From contig NC_134709.1 in the NCBI RefSeq assembly GCF_043290135.1, forward strand, positions 64,023,056 to 64,087,055: a stretch of DNA of 64,000 nt, written 5' to 3'. Position numbers and translations under genes: made by a program. Below the pieces are notes generated by a model. That model did no database searches. It was given only the letters and a program-made list of their open reading frames with translations, and was not told where the DNA came from. Every line of letters starts with the position of its first letter. The first letter of the stretch is position 1. Positions 13,001 through 25,960 of the stretch are shown piece after piece. The stretch comes from Rhipicephalus microplus (Eukaryota > Arthropoda > Arachnida > Ixodida > Ixodidae).

Positions 13001-16000
13001 GAAGTGTGCGAGAACTGGAGGTGTTTGCAGGCGTTGTCGTAGTTCATTGAATGCCAATTGTTGTTGTTCACCCCAAAAGAAGGGGACGTCCTCACGTGCG
13101 ATTTGTGTCAATGGCGCCGCAATAGACGAAAAGTCTTCGATAAATCGCCGATGATAAGCACACAACCCTAAGAAGCGTCTCACGGCCTTTTTGTCGCGTG
13201 GTGCAGGAAAATGCGCCACGGAGTCTATTTTTGCCGGGTCAGGTCGAACACCCTCGTGACTGACGACGTGGCCTAGGAAGCTGAGTTCGTTAAAACCAAA
13301 ATGGCATTTTTCCGGTTTTAAAGTAAGGCTGGCCGAACGTATGGCTTGGAGGACAGTAAATAAACGGCTGAGATGCTCCTCGAATGTTGCTGAGAATACA
13401 ATAACATCGTCCAGATAGACCAAGCATGTTTGCCACTTCAGGCCTGATAGTACGGTGTCCATGAGACGCTGCAAAGTTGCTGGCGCCGAGCAGAACCCAA
13501 AAGGAAGCACCTTAAATTCGTATAGACCATCAGGCGTCACCAAGGCCGTTTTTTCACGATCCCTCTCGTCGACTTCTATCTACCAGTAGCCGCTTCGGAG
13601 GTCCATTGAAGAGAAATAGCGCGCATGACGCAGCCAATCGAGTGAATCGTCTATGCGGGGCAGTGGATAGACGTCTTTCTTCGCGACTTGGTTCAACTTG
13701 CGATAATCAATACAGAAGCGCAAGCTGCCATCTTTTTTCTTGACCAAAACCACGGGGGACGCCCAAGGACTTTTCGAAGGTTGTATGACGTCATCCGCGA
13801 GCATCTTGTGTACTTGCTTCTGAATCTCCTCGCGCTCTTTCTGAGCCACATGGTAGGGGTTCTGCCGAATCGGTGGCGTGTTGTCTTCAGTAATAATGCG
13901 GTGTTTGGTCAATGGTGTTTGTTGGACCTTTGACGTACGCGAAAACCAGTCTTCGAATTGGTGTATAAGTTCAAGCAGTCGCTTCCTATCAGAGGGCGGT
14001 AGCGTAGAGCAGACGTCCACCGACAAAGTTGTCGAGGCGGGGACAGCCGCGTCATCTGGTTGCAAGGCAAAACAATCTCCGGCTTGGTCTACATCGTCGT
14101 AGTAGGCAATTGCGGTACCCTTCTGGATTTGACGGCGCTCGTTGCTGAAGTGTCTGAGGAGCACTTCTGCATGTCCACCAGTAAGCGCCAGGACGCCCCT
14201 CGCGATGGAAATGCCTTGAGTGAACAAAAGAGCGACTATGTGCTCCGCTATCACATCTTTATAGCAAGGACATTCACTGGGCACCGACAGAAGGCAGCAG
14301 AATCACGGTGGGAGTGTCACATCGTCGGCTATTCGCAAACGGCTGCGTGGTTCTTCGCTGCTGTTGTCGGCATAAGGATGTGCGCAAAACGTCACCATAC
14401 GTTGAGGGACGTTGATAACAGCGCCATGATAACAGCGCCAAGAAAATCCATGCCCAAAATTAACTCTTTACAGCAGTCTGGCAACAGGACGAAAGTGGCC
14501 ACGAACCTAGAATCCCCGATGCGAAGTCTAGTGGTGCATTTACCCGTGGGAGTCATCAGCTGACCACAAGCATTCCTTATGTGCGGCCCTGTCCACTGTG
14601 TCTTGACCTTTCTAAGGCGGTCGGCGAGCTATTGTCGCATGATTGAGAAGTCGGCGCCAGTGTCGACCAGTGCTGTAACGTGATGTCTGTCAATGAAAAC
14701 GCTCATATCGGCACGTACAACTTCATCGGCATTAGTATTCGTCGTCGTATTCGTCGTCGTGGTATTCATAACTTCTTGCGATAATTGAGGGAACTTCACA
14801 GTGTCTGGACGATTGGCAACCTTGCCGCCGAGGTCGCATCAGTTAGTTTCCCCTGCGCGGGCTAGGCGAACGGCCTCTGGTGACGTCCGCGTAGCTCTGG
14901 GGGAAGTCACGTGGACGTGCAGGTGATGGAGATCGCCAGCGACGCGGTGCAGTTGCTTGGGCAGGCGATAGTTGATCGGCATCGTGGGCACGACGGTCTT
15001 CGGAGCGGAAAGAAGCGGGACGAGAAAAGTTCCCGAACCCGGAATCGCCATGACGGCCGTAGCGGGCAATGTATCCGGGTTCTCCGCAGCGGAAGCAAAT
15101 AAGTCGACGGCCGGCCATGCGCCATAAGTCAGTTCGGCGAACTGGTGGTCGTCTCGTAGAATCCCGTTGCCACCAAGGTACGGCAGTAGGTCGTGGCTGG
15201 AAGGGCGGCGCCACAAATGTCGGTGCAGGGCGACGGACCACATCGGCGTAGCTCACTGAATGTGGCTCAGGGCTTGGTGCGGGTGTAGTAATGGCTTGCC
15301 TCAACTCCTGGCGGACGATTTCGGCAACAGATGCGACTGGCAGTTGGGCAAGGGGAACTGAGAGGGCTCGAAGTTCCTCACGCAGTATTTCTCTAATCAT
15401 TTGTCGCAGGAAACTTTCGCATACGGCAGTGTTCTGAGATGCAGCACTTACTGCCGTGTGGTTCTGCAGGCGGTCAAAGTGTTGGCGTCGTTGTTGCAGT
15501 GTGCGCTCGGTGGCAGTCGCCTCTCTTATGAATTCATCTACTGTGGTAGGTGGATTTCGTACGAGGCCCGCAAACACTTGTTCTTTAACACCCTGCATTA
15601 GGTGACGCACCTTCTTCGCCTCGGGCATGTCAGGGTCAACTCGTCGGAACAGACGTATCATACCCTCGGCGTACATGGCGGCTGTTTTATTGGGTTTTTG
15701 CACGCGGGCCTCAATCACTTGCTGTGCGCGATCCCGTTGGTCCGAGTTCAAAAAGTAGCGAGGAGCTTTTGACGGAAGTCTTCCCAAGATTGGAATGTAG
15801 CCTCGCGGTTCTCATACCACGTTTGAGCACTATCTTCTAGTGCGAAATATGCACGGCCAAGTTTGTGCTGTTCGCTCCAGTGGTTGGATGCAGCGACCCG
15901 TTCGAACTGTTCGAGCCAGTCCTCGACATCCTCGTACTCTTCCCAACAGAAAACTTCAGGAACGCGACGATGTTCAAGAGTCACCTGCGAGGGAAGAGTG

Positions 16001-19000
16001 GTCTGCGATGGCGGGATAACCGTGGATGTCGTAGGAGCTGCCATGCTGGAAAGAGGCGGAACAGGTGTGGATTCGGGACTTAGGCCTAGTAGGCGCCGAC
16101 TGAATTGGTGCACTGGAGTCGTGACGAGGGGCTGAGTCTCTGGACTAGATGAACGGGTCCGAACAAGACTGTCCTGCATCAGGTTGTAGGCTCCAGCACC
16201 TCCACCAGTGTCCCGACGTCAAAACAGAGGTCTTGCCGCAGAGATTGAGACACCAGAAGCAGGTCGGTTCTTTTAATAGAACTCGCAATAGAGATCTTCT
16301 TTTTCGTCCATTTTCTTGTACTTCATGGCACATGCACAACTGCCATTGTCTTTCTTTTTGACAAGCACGTGACAATATGAGGAAAGACCCTGTGAGCGTC
16401 GAAGCAAGGACTCGAACGCAGGCTGTGCACATTCCAGTCGGCGTGACGAGGTGGCCCCCTGCCGTGCGCAACGGGGGTCCTTGCCAAGGGGTAGTTACTT
16501 TCCTATGTTTGAGTGTCAGGGCGCTGCTCATAACCGAATAATCGGCGCTGGTGTCGACGAGGGCAATGACGACGTGATTATCGACGTGTACGGTGATGTT
16601 GGCGGAAACAGTCTTATGACTTTCAGAAATGACTGAAAAATCAGAACGGTCTTCGTCAGGTCTTTGCGTCAAGGGAGGCTCTTTGACAGTTAGTTGGGGC
16701 GCGGTTTCTAGTTTCCACTGTGGGGACTCGTTGACCGGCCTCTGAAAGGAGCATAAGATGACGAGGGAAAGCTAGGTGACGTGGCGCGAAGAGGTGATAG
16801 TGATCGTGATTGGTGGCGTTGACCAAGGCCAGGAGCTTGCTGGCCCGTAAGGTACGCTTCGATGTCGCGGGGACGCTCACCGCAACGCGGGCACCGAGCA
16901 TCAGGGTGGAAGCCATGGAGACCAAAGTTGGCGGTAATGGCAATTGCGGTAGACGTGACCCGCTTCGACACAGTCGTAGCAGAGTGGACGGTTATCCGGC
17001 ATACGACACACGCTGGCCTTTGTGGCGTTCTGTCGCGATCTAGACGGATGATAAGTAGGTACACTTGGAAACCTTCAGACGGGTGGCGGAGTCGAAGAGG
17101 TGCCCTGGAATCGATGGCTAGCCTGATTTAATGTCCGCATAGTGGGATTCGGAGCATGTGGTGCAGGAGATCGCAGGGTGGCCGCATAAGTCAGCACATG
17201 GGCCTCAGGCCTTGTTGGTGCGAGTTGGATGACCACCTGTCTGATCTCGTTTCGGATGAAGTCTGCGAGAGCATTTACGGGTGATTGGGGTCCCGCTGCT
17301 TGGAGTTGGCGCAGCTCGTCCCGCACGACGCTTCTTATGAACTCTGCGAGGGCACGCCTCTAGCTGTCAGCCCCGATAGAGCATGCAGCATTGGTGACGT
17401 CATGGCGTTCATACTGTGACGACCGATGCTGGAGAGTACGCTTCATTGTGGATGCCTCATTTATGAACTCAACCACAGTCGTCGGTGGATTGCGCCATAG
17501 TCCGGCGAAGAGCTGCTTTTTTACCCCACGCATCAATTCCGCACCTTCTTTTCCTCGGACATTGCAGGGTCGGCACGCTTGGAGAGTCGAAGCATGTCCT
17601 CGACAAACATCGAAACTCTCTCGTTAGGTCGTCGGTACCGAGACGAGATGGCCTGTTCCGCTCTCTCCTTCCTTTCGGCGCTGCGGTACGCATCGCGAAA
17701 CTGTCGGCTGAACTCTTGCCCCGTCGCAAAGGAACCCTCGTGATTCTCGTACCACGTTTTGGCAGAGTCTTCCAACGAAAAGTAAACTGTCCACAGCTTG
17801 CGAGCTTCATCCCATTCGTTGATGCTGGCAACTCGATCGAAGTGGTCAAGCCAGTCATCAACATCGTCATAAATGTCTCCATGGAATGAGCATGGTGTTT
17901 GCGGCGCATGAAAAACGTGCGGGAGAAAATAGGCGTCGTTCGTTTGACTCGCCTGGTTGGTAGTCGAGGTTGCCATCTCGTCTTGAGAGAGAGGACCGTA
18001 TTCGGGAGATAGTCCTCGCAAGCGGCGACTGCTTCTTGTCGTGGGAACTGTAGCTGTCTCCAAGTAGCTCTGTGTGTCGGCTGAAATTCTGGTGCCGATG
18101 CGCATTTACCAAGCACCTTCACTAATGCGACGAGCGAAATAACAGAGATAGCCAGGAGTCCACGGCTTGCCCGCACCCAGAACAGGAAGCAATGTTTCCT
18201 TTTTTTCTCCACTTCCAAGCGATTTCACGCTACAGTTGATGGCTCATACCCTTTTACCTGGGACAATATATAAAAAGATTATCTCGAGCGCCATCACAAG
18301 AGAGCATGATTCGGCTGTAATGCAACGCTTATCATCTAACGAGCAAGCGTTTCGATGGGTTGCTTTTTGCCAGACCGCTTGGGAAAGTGGAGTGGGCTTG
18401 GCACTTTTGATATCTGAGGGCTTGGGAATAGCCTGCCTACCTAGTGAACATGTGAAATCAGGCGTAGCGGGTTCACTTACTCGGATGTAGCGGGTAGCCG
18501 CGACACCTTTGTGCTCTTGACCGCATCAACGCACCGATCGCACACAGCACACTCCCAGCGTTAGAAGCGAGGAAATGGACAAAATGTACAGTCACGAAGC
18601 ATTTCAACAAGCCTAACGGGTCTACGCATGTGCGTGAGTGTACCAGTAAGTGGCGTAGCCAGAGGCGGGCACACAGGGCACGTGCTCTCTCCCCCCCCCC
18701 CTCTCCTCACCGAAATTTTCTCTGCCATGGGATAGAGCATAAAACGGCCCTTCCCACTTCGAATCAAGGAGGTGCTCCCCATCAAACTTTTGCCTACGCT
18801 CCATGGTCCCAGTCCCAGATGGTTGCTAAGGGTGCAGGGAATGCGTGCCGACTTTCACCAGTGCTGTGGAACGGGAGGCAGCATTGAATCCAATTCAAAG
18901 GCTAATGTGATTGCAAGAAAAGAGGTAATGCGGTGCCTCCTTGATTTGCGTGGCCAAATTGGTATCTCGGAGGCTGCAATCACCGGGTCGAAAGTGATTA

Positions 19001-22000
19001 CATTTTTCTCAATTGTGTCGAAAGTCTTCAAGATTATTTGGCTTGTAAATAGCGTTGCGAAGATTAACCGGGAACGAGTGGTGCGCTTCTCGTCAAGCCC
19101 CGGTCAACCAACGGCGGCTGAAATGGACAGTCTACTAATTGGATCGTTCGAGCACAGCTCGCCAGAAAACTTGGGGTAATAATTTTCTGTGGCGACTGCA
19201 CAAGTGACAGCGTAAACTGCAACAAAACATCACAGACACAACATAAGGAGGCAGTTGTGTAAGCTTCTTGTTGTTTTGATTTACCGTACAGTTAATACAT
19301 CAGCAACAAGCAAAATCATTAAATTATCTCTAAGTCTGTATATACAACTCATAAAGCCTTTGAATTATGTTGTTTTGAATAAAATGGTGGATTGAAATTC
19401 AGCTTAGGCATTTTTTTTACAACGAACGACGCGGACGTACAAAAAATTATCTCGGAGTGTTTCGTGTAGTATCTCTTCATAGACGAAGACAAAACGACAA
19501 AATAATATATTATCTGCATACCTGGCAGACTCCGAGTGTCACCGCTGTTACTCCCAGAATCGGGTGCAGGTTCCCACTCTGCAGTACGGAGAGTACATGT
19601 TTCAAACCATATTAAAGCATGTTCACTCGCTTCCGTTTTCACTTCTTTATATTGCGCATACCTGCAAGCACTGCGCAGTACACGTTGGTAACAAAAGCAG
19701 CAGCACGTTACTAAGGTGCAGCTTGTAGCTTTGCAAATTTGAAGTTTCACATTCTAGATGCTTTAGATTTATTCTAACCTGATTCAATGCAACTGCAGTT
19801 TGCGCTCTACAATAGTGCCCCCCAATGTGTACTTCAATAGCAGTCGGCAGCCTGTCACATGCATAGCTTTTTTTTTTTAAGTGCTAAGCACAGAGCTCAT
19901 GTGATGGCACTAAACGGGAAACAAAAGAAATACACAACGCAAAAGTGCCACGTGTCATCCTGCCCCGTGCTACAAGGTGTTAAGTTCAGCACTTAACACT
20001 TTGAAAATGTTGCGACAAAAAGACCAGAAACCTACCCTCGCCAGTTTTTTTTTTTGTATCTGTATGCACTCACTGGTGCTTCGTTGACCTGAAGCTCAGC
20101 GGTTAGAGCGTTTCCGACAAACTTAAAGAAAAACAGCTGATAATGTAGCCAAAGTAGGTATATAAGACGTCAATTGCACTGTTTTTGGTGTCATCATCAT
20201 CATCATGATCATCAGCCCGACTACGCCCACTACAGGACTAAGGCCTCTCTCATAATCCACCAATCGACCCGGTCTTCTGCTTTCTGCTGACGCGTTATAC
20301 CTGTGAACCTTTTAATCTCATCGGCCCACCTAACTTTGTCTCCCCTTCGTGAGTTTGGGATTTCTGGGAATCCAGTCAGTAACCTTTAAGGACCAGTGGT
20401 TTTCCTGTCTAAGTATTACGTGCCAGGCCCACGTCCATTTTTTCTTCTTGATTTCAACTATGATATTCTTAAACCCGGTATGTTTCCTGACCAACTCTGC
20501 CCTCTTCTGGTCTCTTAAGGTTACATCTATCATTTTCCTTTCCATCGCTCGTAGCTTCGTCCTCAGTTTAAGCTCCTTGTGCTTTGTAAGCCTCCAGGTT
20601 TCTGCTCCGTAGGAAAGTACCGGCAAGATGTAGCTGTTATATACCTTCCTATTGAGGCTTAGTGGCAAGTTACTAATACGTATTTTAGTAATTGATATAT
20701 CAATGCGGAGCAGTATAATGAACGCCAAGACAACGTGCTGCCATTATAGGGACCGACCATGAACTATGGGGCTACGCGCCTTTCGCAACATTTGGATAGT
20801 GTAGGTTCAGTCCCTGGCGCCGGCAAGCCGTCTTCTCGGTCACTTTGTGTTCTTCACATCTATGTCCCAGCTATTGCAATGCACTTAAAACAGTTTAGTT
20901 AACGTTCCCTCTACCTTCCTTGGCTTCATTATTTGCTGGTTTTCTTCAAGTTGGTATCAGCCAAAGAAACGAACCCTGGGTATTCTCTTCTGGCATATAA
21001 GGTATACGCGTATTTCAAAAGTTTGAGAGAATAAAAGCGTTAAAGTTTACTCACAAAGCTCCACCCCCCTATGGTGTAGAATATAACCGCCACACTTGTC
21101 AGCATAGTTACTACAGCGGTCGCCATCAAGCCTCGGTGGAGCTGCAAAAAATTTTAAAAACGTTCCATAAAGCAAAGTCCTAAACACTGCAAACATCACA
21201 AAGAACACATAGCCTGCACCTACCGTCATAGCTTGGTGGTTAAAGGGTCACTAAAAGGAAAACATTTTTTCTCGTATTGGTAAGCCGTCTTTTTTTTTCT
21301 TTTGCAATTACAAATTCAACGCGCCTATACAGCGTCAAGACAACCTAGCAAGAAAACGCGGGAGGCGACGCCATTTCAACGTTTCCGGCACCAAATGCAG
21401 TGACGTCATGGATTTCTGACGGAGTCTACTATGTCCTATGCAGATCTTCGTTAGTGAAAATTACATACATCATTTCCTGAAGGACCCATAGACTGATATA
21501 TTAAGGTTCGGGAGGCTTTGTTAAGCCATACGTTGCTGAAATACTAAATGTACACTTTGACATTTGTGACGTCACGTGTGGAGGTTTAAGTTTCAATAGA
21601 AAATTTTAAGCTTGATTTTCTATTTTATAAATAAACCGATGATAACAAAATTAATGACATTGTAGTTTGGCAAGAACAAGTTATCCATATAAACCAATTC
21701 TGTGCTAAGCCTTAGTGACCATGTAAGTAGCAGTGCTGGAAATCTCCAGCACACGAGTTCGAATTCCGTCCCCTGTGACCACGCTGAAGTAAGGGCAAAA
21801 TTTAAAGTTCCCATATTTACGTTTAAACGCATATTAACTACAGGTATTGAAAGTTATTATAAAGTCTCCCTTTATGGTGTGTTTTATATCCTTCCCATAA
21901 CTCCTCGACGTTACATGCCAAATGTACGAAGAGGAGGCGCTATAGTCTTACAAAAGCGAAAGTATACGTGAAATGTAGGTTGAATGTGTAGCTCTGAAGC

Positions 22001-25000
22001 TATTATGCTTATTGTAACAAAACAAGATAACTTGAGATATAATCTTGACTTATATAGCTGTGTTTTATTTCAGTGCTTGACCAAGATATTTTTTCTTGTC
22101 GCATTCCTGTACCACGCTTTTTTTATCCAGGTATTGTTCTTGTTTCTTTTATTATTAGTATATAGAAAAATAGCACTGTTCATAGAACTTAAAGCTTTCC
22201 ACTGGCACTAAGAATGAATGAATGAATGAATGAATGAATGAATGAATGAATGAATGAATGAATGAATGAATGAATGAATGAATGAAGTAGGCAGCATGCT
22301 AGCATTTCGTGCGAAAGACAAATGCAGCACACTTACGAAGAACCAGACTTTGTCTCCCAAGATGAGTGAGCCCTCCCAGGATGGCTTAAAGTTGCGCGCA
22401 ATCAGTATGGCGAGGCTCACGAGGTAGAGCCAAGCCAAGATCATCAGGTTACCTGTGCAGCAGGACATCGTACTTCGTGAAGACGTGCAACGGTGCGTCA
22501 TGTAAGGAGTTGTTTCTATAGATGTACTACAGCATATTTCGCTTACTGTGTATTGCGATTGGACTGCTTGTATACTAAACGTTGGACCTTCCTTGCGAAG
22601 CCCCTCGTCACTACGAGATGGTGCGCACGGTGTTCCTACGTTATAATTGCACTCTTACTTCCAGCGCATGTTTTGAAGGAGTGTTCAGTGTAGCAGCTCA
22701 CCTCTTAATGAGAAAACATTGAAGAATCAGCGATGACAACATTGTGAAAACATCACCCGTTGATAGTTAACATCGCGTCACACTCTGTGCCACAGTAAGC
22801 TTTGCAGCCTTCATGGAAGCTTCCATCAAGTCTTCTTTCTACAATGCAAGGCACAGTAGCTCGTCGTAGTCTGAGTAAACAGGTGTTATTGTGTTACAGC
22901 AACACAATTTTGAACGCAGGTAACGCTCAATTCATTTATTACACTTTTTGCAATTACTCAGTTACTTTTCGCGGTCTGTATTCAATCACTGTAATTACAT
23001 TTTAAAAGAACAATTGTTTATGTTATCGGTTGCATATTTTTCGTAACGTGCAAAGATCTGGTTTGACCATATTCTGTTTGGACGTCCGACCAACCAAGCA
23101 CAATATCCGTTCCCACAGCTCACTAAAAATTATAAAGGGAACACATGAGCAGCAAGCGCCATTAAACACTTCTGTAGGGACGTCGTAAATAATTAAACCA
23201 CCGGTGTTAATATGGCGCTAATGACCAAGACCACAAGTTAAAGCTTCTCCGATTTGTAGGAGTGTTTATTCTGTGATTTTTTCGTCTTCCAAACTGAACT
23301 CCCTTTATTCAAAGCGTGGCATCGCTACGCACAGCGTTCAAAACACAAGGAAAGCAATGGACGGATCACGAGACATGTCCTACTTGTGCGCACCAGAAAT
23401 ACAAGCACTCACCGTGCACCAAGATGAGCGGATTCCTGTCTGAGCCGGCCTTGACGACTCGCTTTTCGCCGAAAGAGAGCTTCTCCTTTGACGCCATGCG
23501 ACCGCTGTGATAAATTTTTTCTGCACAACACATGAAAACCAAAACGAGTGTAGTACATGTCTTTAACGTTTCACCGATAGCAAGGCCAGACTTCACGAAT
23601 TCGCCGTCTTCCTTTCCTTTTTATTGTAACATCATTCATGCGAACAGAAGTGGCGCAATATCGCCGTCGCCGTCATGTTACGTAAATCACAAATCGACAG
23701 CTGCGCCCCGCATGCCGTACATTGCACGCGCGAACGGTGGAAGCTTGCGAAACCTGCAAATGGGCGTGGCTTGAGCATAAATGGAATGCACCGACCCACT
23801 ATGTCGGGCGAAGGAGCGTGGAGGTATGAAGGAGAGAAGGGAGCTGCGACGCTCTGAAAGTAGCGGCAAACTTTCATCAAAACAACGCGATCATGCATGC
23901 TATCTAAACAGACATCGGTATAGACGGTTCCTGCTCCTGCACTATCGACACTCCGCGTTGAAGCAGCAGACGGCGCGATAACTGCTTCGCTCCTTGGAGC
24001 GTACGCGTTTCTATGTGCCAGTGTTTTGAACTAATGCAGTTAGCTGGTCGCCTTACTTCATATAACAATCTGATTCGTTGCTTACGCTTTGGACGCTTCG
24101 TCCTTGCGCCGAAACCACGACCCTTTCACCGACAGCTAATTACAGTTTCCTGTTGCACATAAAACGTTCATCACACGATGACTACCTCACTGCCTTCCAA
24201 GTCTAAACTGATTTATAACTTCACTTCAATTGTCCTTAAAGTGAGCGAACAAAAAAATTGTGAAGCACTTTTTAGGCTAATTGTTTAGACCATCCGGCGA
24301 TATTTAACAAGTGCTAGGAAACTTTGCGCTGCGTAGACAATGCAGAAAAACACTCGCGGACGTCTCAGACAACGAAAAATTTGTGACACACTTTGTGTAT
24401 TGCGAGAATTTATTTCATGTGACGCTATCATCGAATAGCTGTATGTGCTTTTTCGATAGGCAAGCTTTAAGATCTACATTGACGTCTTTATGCAACTAGA
24501 CCACATTTAAGTACTCCAAGGGCTTACCAGGCAAATTGAGGGCTTACCAGGCGAATTGTGTTCACTGACACCTAATCGGTAACACACGATCTAAAGTAAG
24601 ATCGCTATGCATGTTAACGCGCATACTGCAGATTTATCGAAACAGATTTCCCGCTAAACCGCGATGAAATCTATGTCATGAGCAGCGGTCGTCGGCGTAT
24701 TTCTGCAGAGTCAACCACCACTTGCTGTATATTGCTATAACTTGCCAACTATAGCTTGCTTTGTCACAGGAGTATACTATGTAATGTTTTGTCACATTGT
24801 TATAAAATAAGCGAACCAGCACTGCAACCACACTTGATGCTGCCAAGATAACTATATGTCATTTTTTTTCTGCAGCAGCTCTATAGTACTGGTGTGGCTC
24901 TGTGGTACACCTTACAGCCACGCAAACTACTTAGCTTGATTACAGCTGGAACGTTCATTTCCATTCTTCGCGCTTATTCGGGTTTCATGGGACATGACCT

Positions 25001-25869
25001 CCTCGACGCTATTGTGCGCACGCTTCTTAAGTTAATCCTTGCCGCTGCTAGATTAATTTAGGTTGTAAATCAAATGTGACGCATAACCGGATTTCATTCA
25101 CCGTGTTAAGTGAATATGTATCTCACATGACTGAGTGAAAAAATTTCACGTCATAAGCGATAAGCATGTCATAATGTTCATTTTTTTATCATTTAGTCAT
25201 GTTCTTATTACACTCACATTCACCTGTCCTCTTTTATTTTATACCAACTTAAGGAGCTGCCCTCGAGAGCGTCCAAACGTAAGAGCTTGATAGATAGACA
25301 CCGTGAAAGTGTTTTTCGTCGGCAAACAAATGCTTCGTGTTTGAAAGAGAAGAATGGTCAGATGGAATGAACGGAGCTATTGTCGTACCGTCCGGCGGAA
25401 CGACTTTCCCGGTTGCGAGGAGAACAAAGTATTTCTTCTTGGCCAGGTCGAAGGTCACCCCGTTGACGGTGGTCACTGGCTTCCTCACCCAAGTGCACTT
25501 GAGCTCACCATCGACCACCCCGTGGCTGCCGAAAGTTATGCCTTCAGTTGTCTGAAGCAGCAGAGAGGAAAAAAAACACAAATACTCCCAGGTTAAATGA
25601 CTACAGTAAATTGTCACAAGAATGTTAACATAATAACGACATTCGTTTCGACGGCGCTCCTTCGACGCTGAAAATCTCACTGGCTAGTTCGCACGCACGT
25701 GCGTGCATGCGTGTGTGTGTCGTAAACCGTTATGATTGACATCACCAGATTGACATCACCATGTAAAATGCTTTGCATCACCATACAAAACGGGGAATCA
25801 CAGGTTTGGTGCTCTTCGGCCAAACCCTGCCACAGCGACAACTGAACACAGTCTATGCCAATTATGTTG

Positions 25870-25960
<91 letters not shown>

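Larger units (their letters stand above)
11050..16374 (-). mobile_element. Ty3/gypsy retrotransposon B, nested inside element A
   Basis: Two 166-bp LTRs (11050-11215 and 16209-16374) flank gag and pol on the minus strand, total 5.3 kb. ATAT lies immediately outside both ends (11046-11049, 16375-16378), a 4-bp target duplication. LTRs start TGTCCCG and the left one ends CGGGACA. LTR differences number about nine in 166 by eye, so it is younger than A. It has all expected domains but several stops and two frameshifts. Confidence 0.92.
7483..18265 (-). mobile_element. Ty3/gypsy retrotransposon A, degenerate, interrupted by element B
   Basis: Short LTRs (7483-7609 and 18126-18265) bracket gag (right) and pol (left) on the minus strand. 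ATAT flanks both outer ends (7479-7482, 18266-18269), a plausible target duplication. A purine-rich tract lies at 7610-7627 next to the left LTR. Element B interrupts the protease region at 11050/16374. Without B the element is about 5.5 kb. Coding frames are broken in many places, so it is an old, dead copy. Confidence 0.85.
7117..19521. other. Intron 11 of the FRRS1-like gene, filled by nested retrotransposons
   Basis: 12.4 kb, of which 10.8 kb (7483-18265) is Ty3/gypsy element A with element B inside it. The remaining flanks include a G homopolymer near 7277-7296 and an unrecognised open frame on the plus strand up to 19179. Confidence 0.85.
19579..21054. other. Intron 10 of the FRRS1-like gene
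   Basis: Noncoding for the host gene. It contains the tail of a non-LTR retrotransposon (about 20200-20700) and, next to it, a tRNA-SINE-like segment (about 20740-20840). Confidence 0.7.

Noticed and set aside
17469..18218. 249-codon minus-strand frame overlapping element A gag
   Set aside because: It runs through the LTR and an alternative phase. The capsid-type motifs lie in the other frame from 18105.
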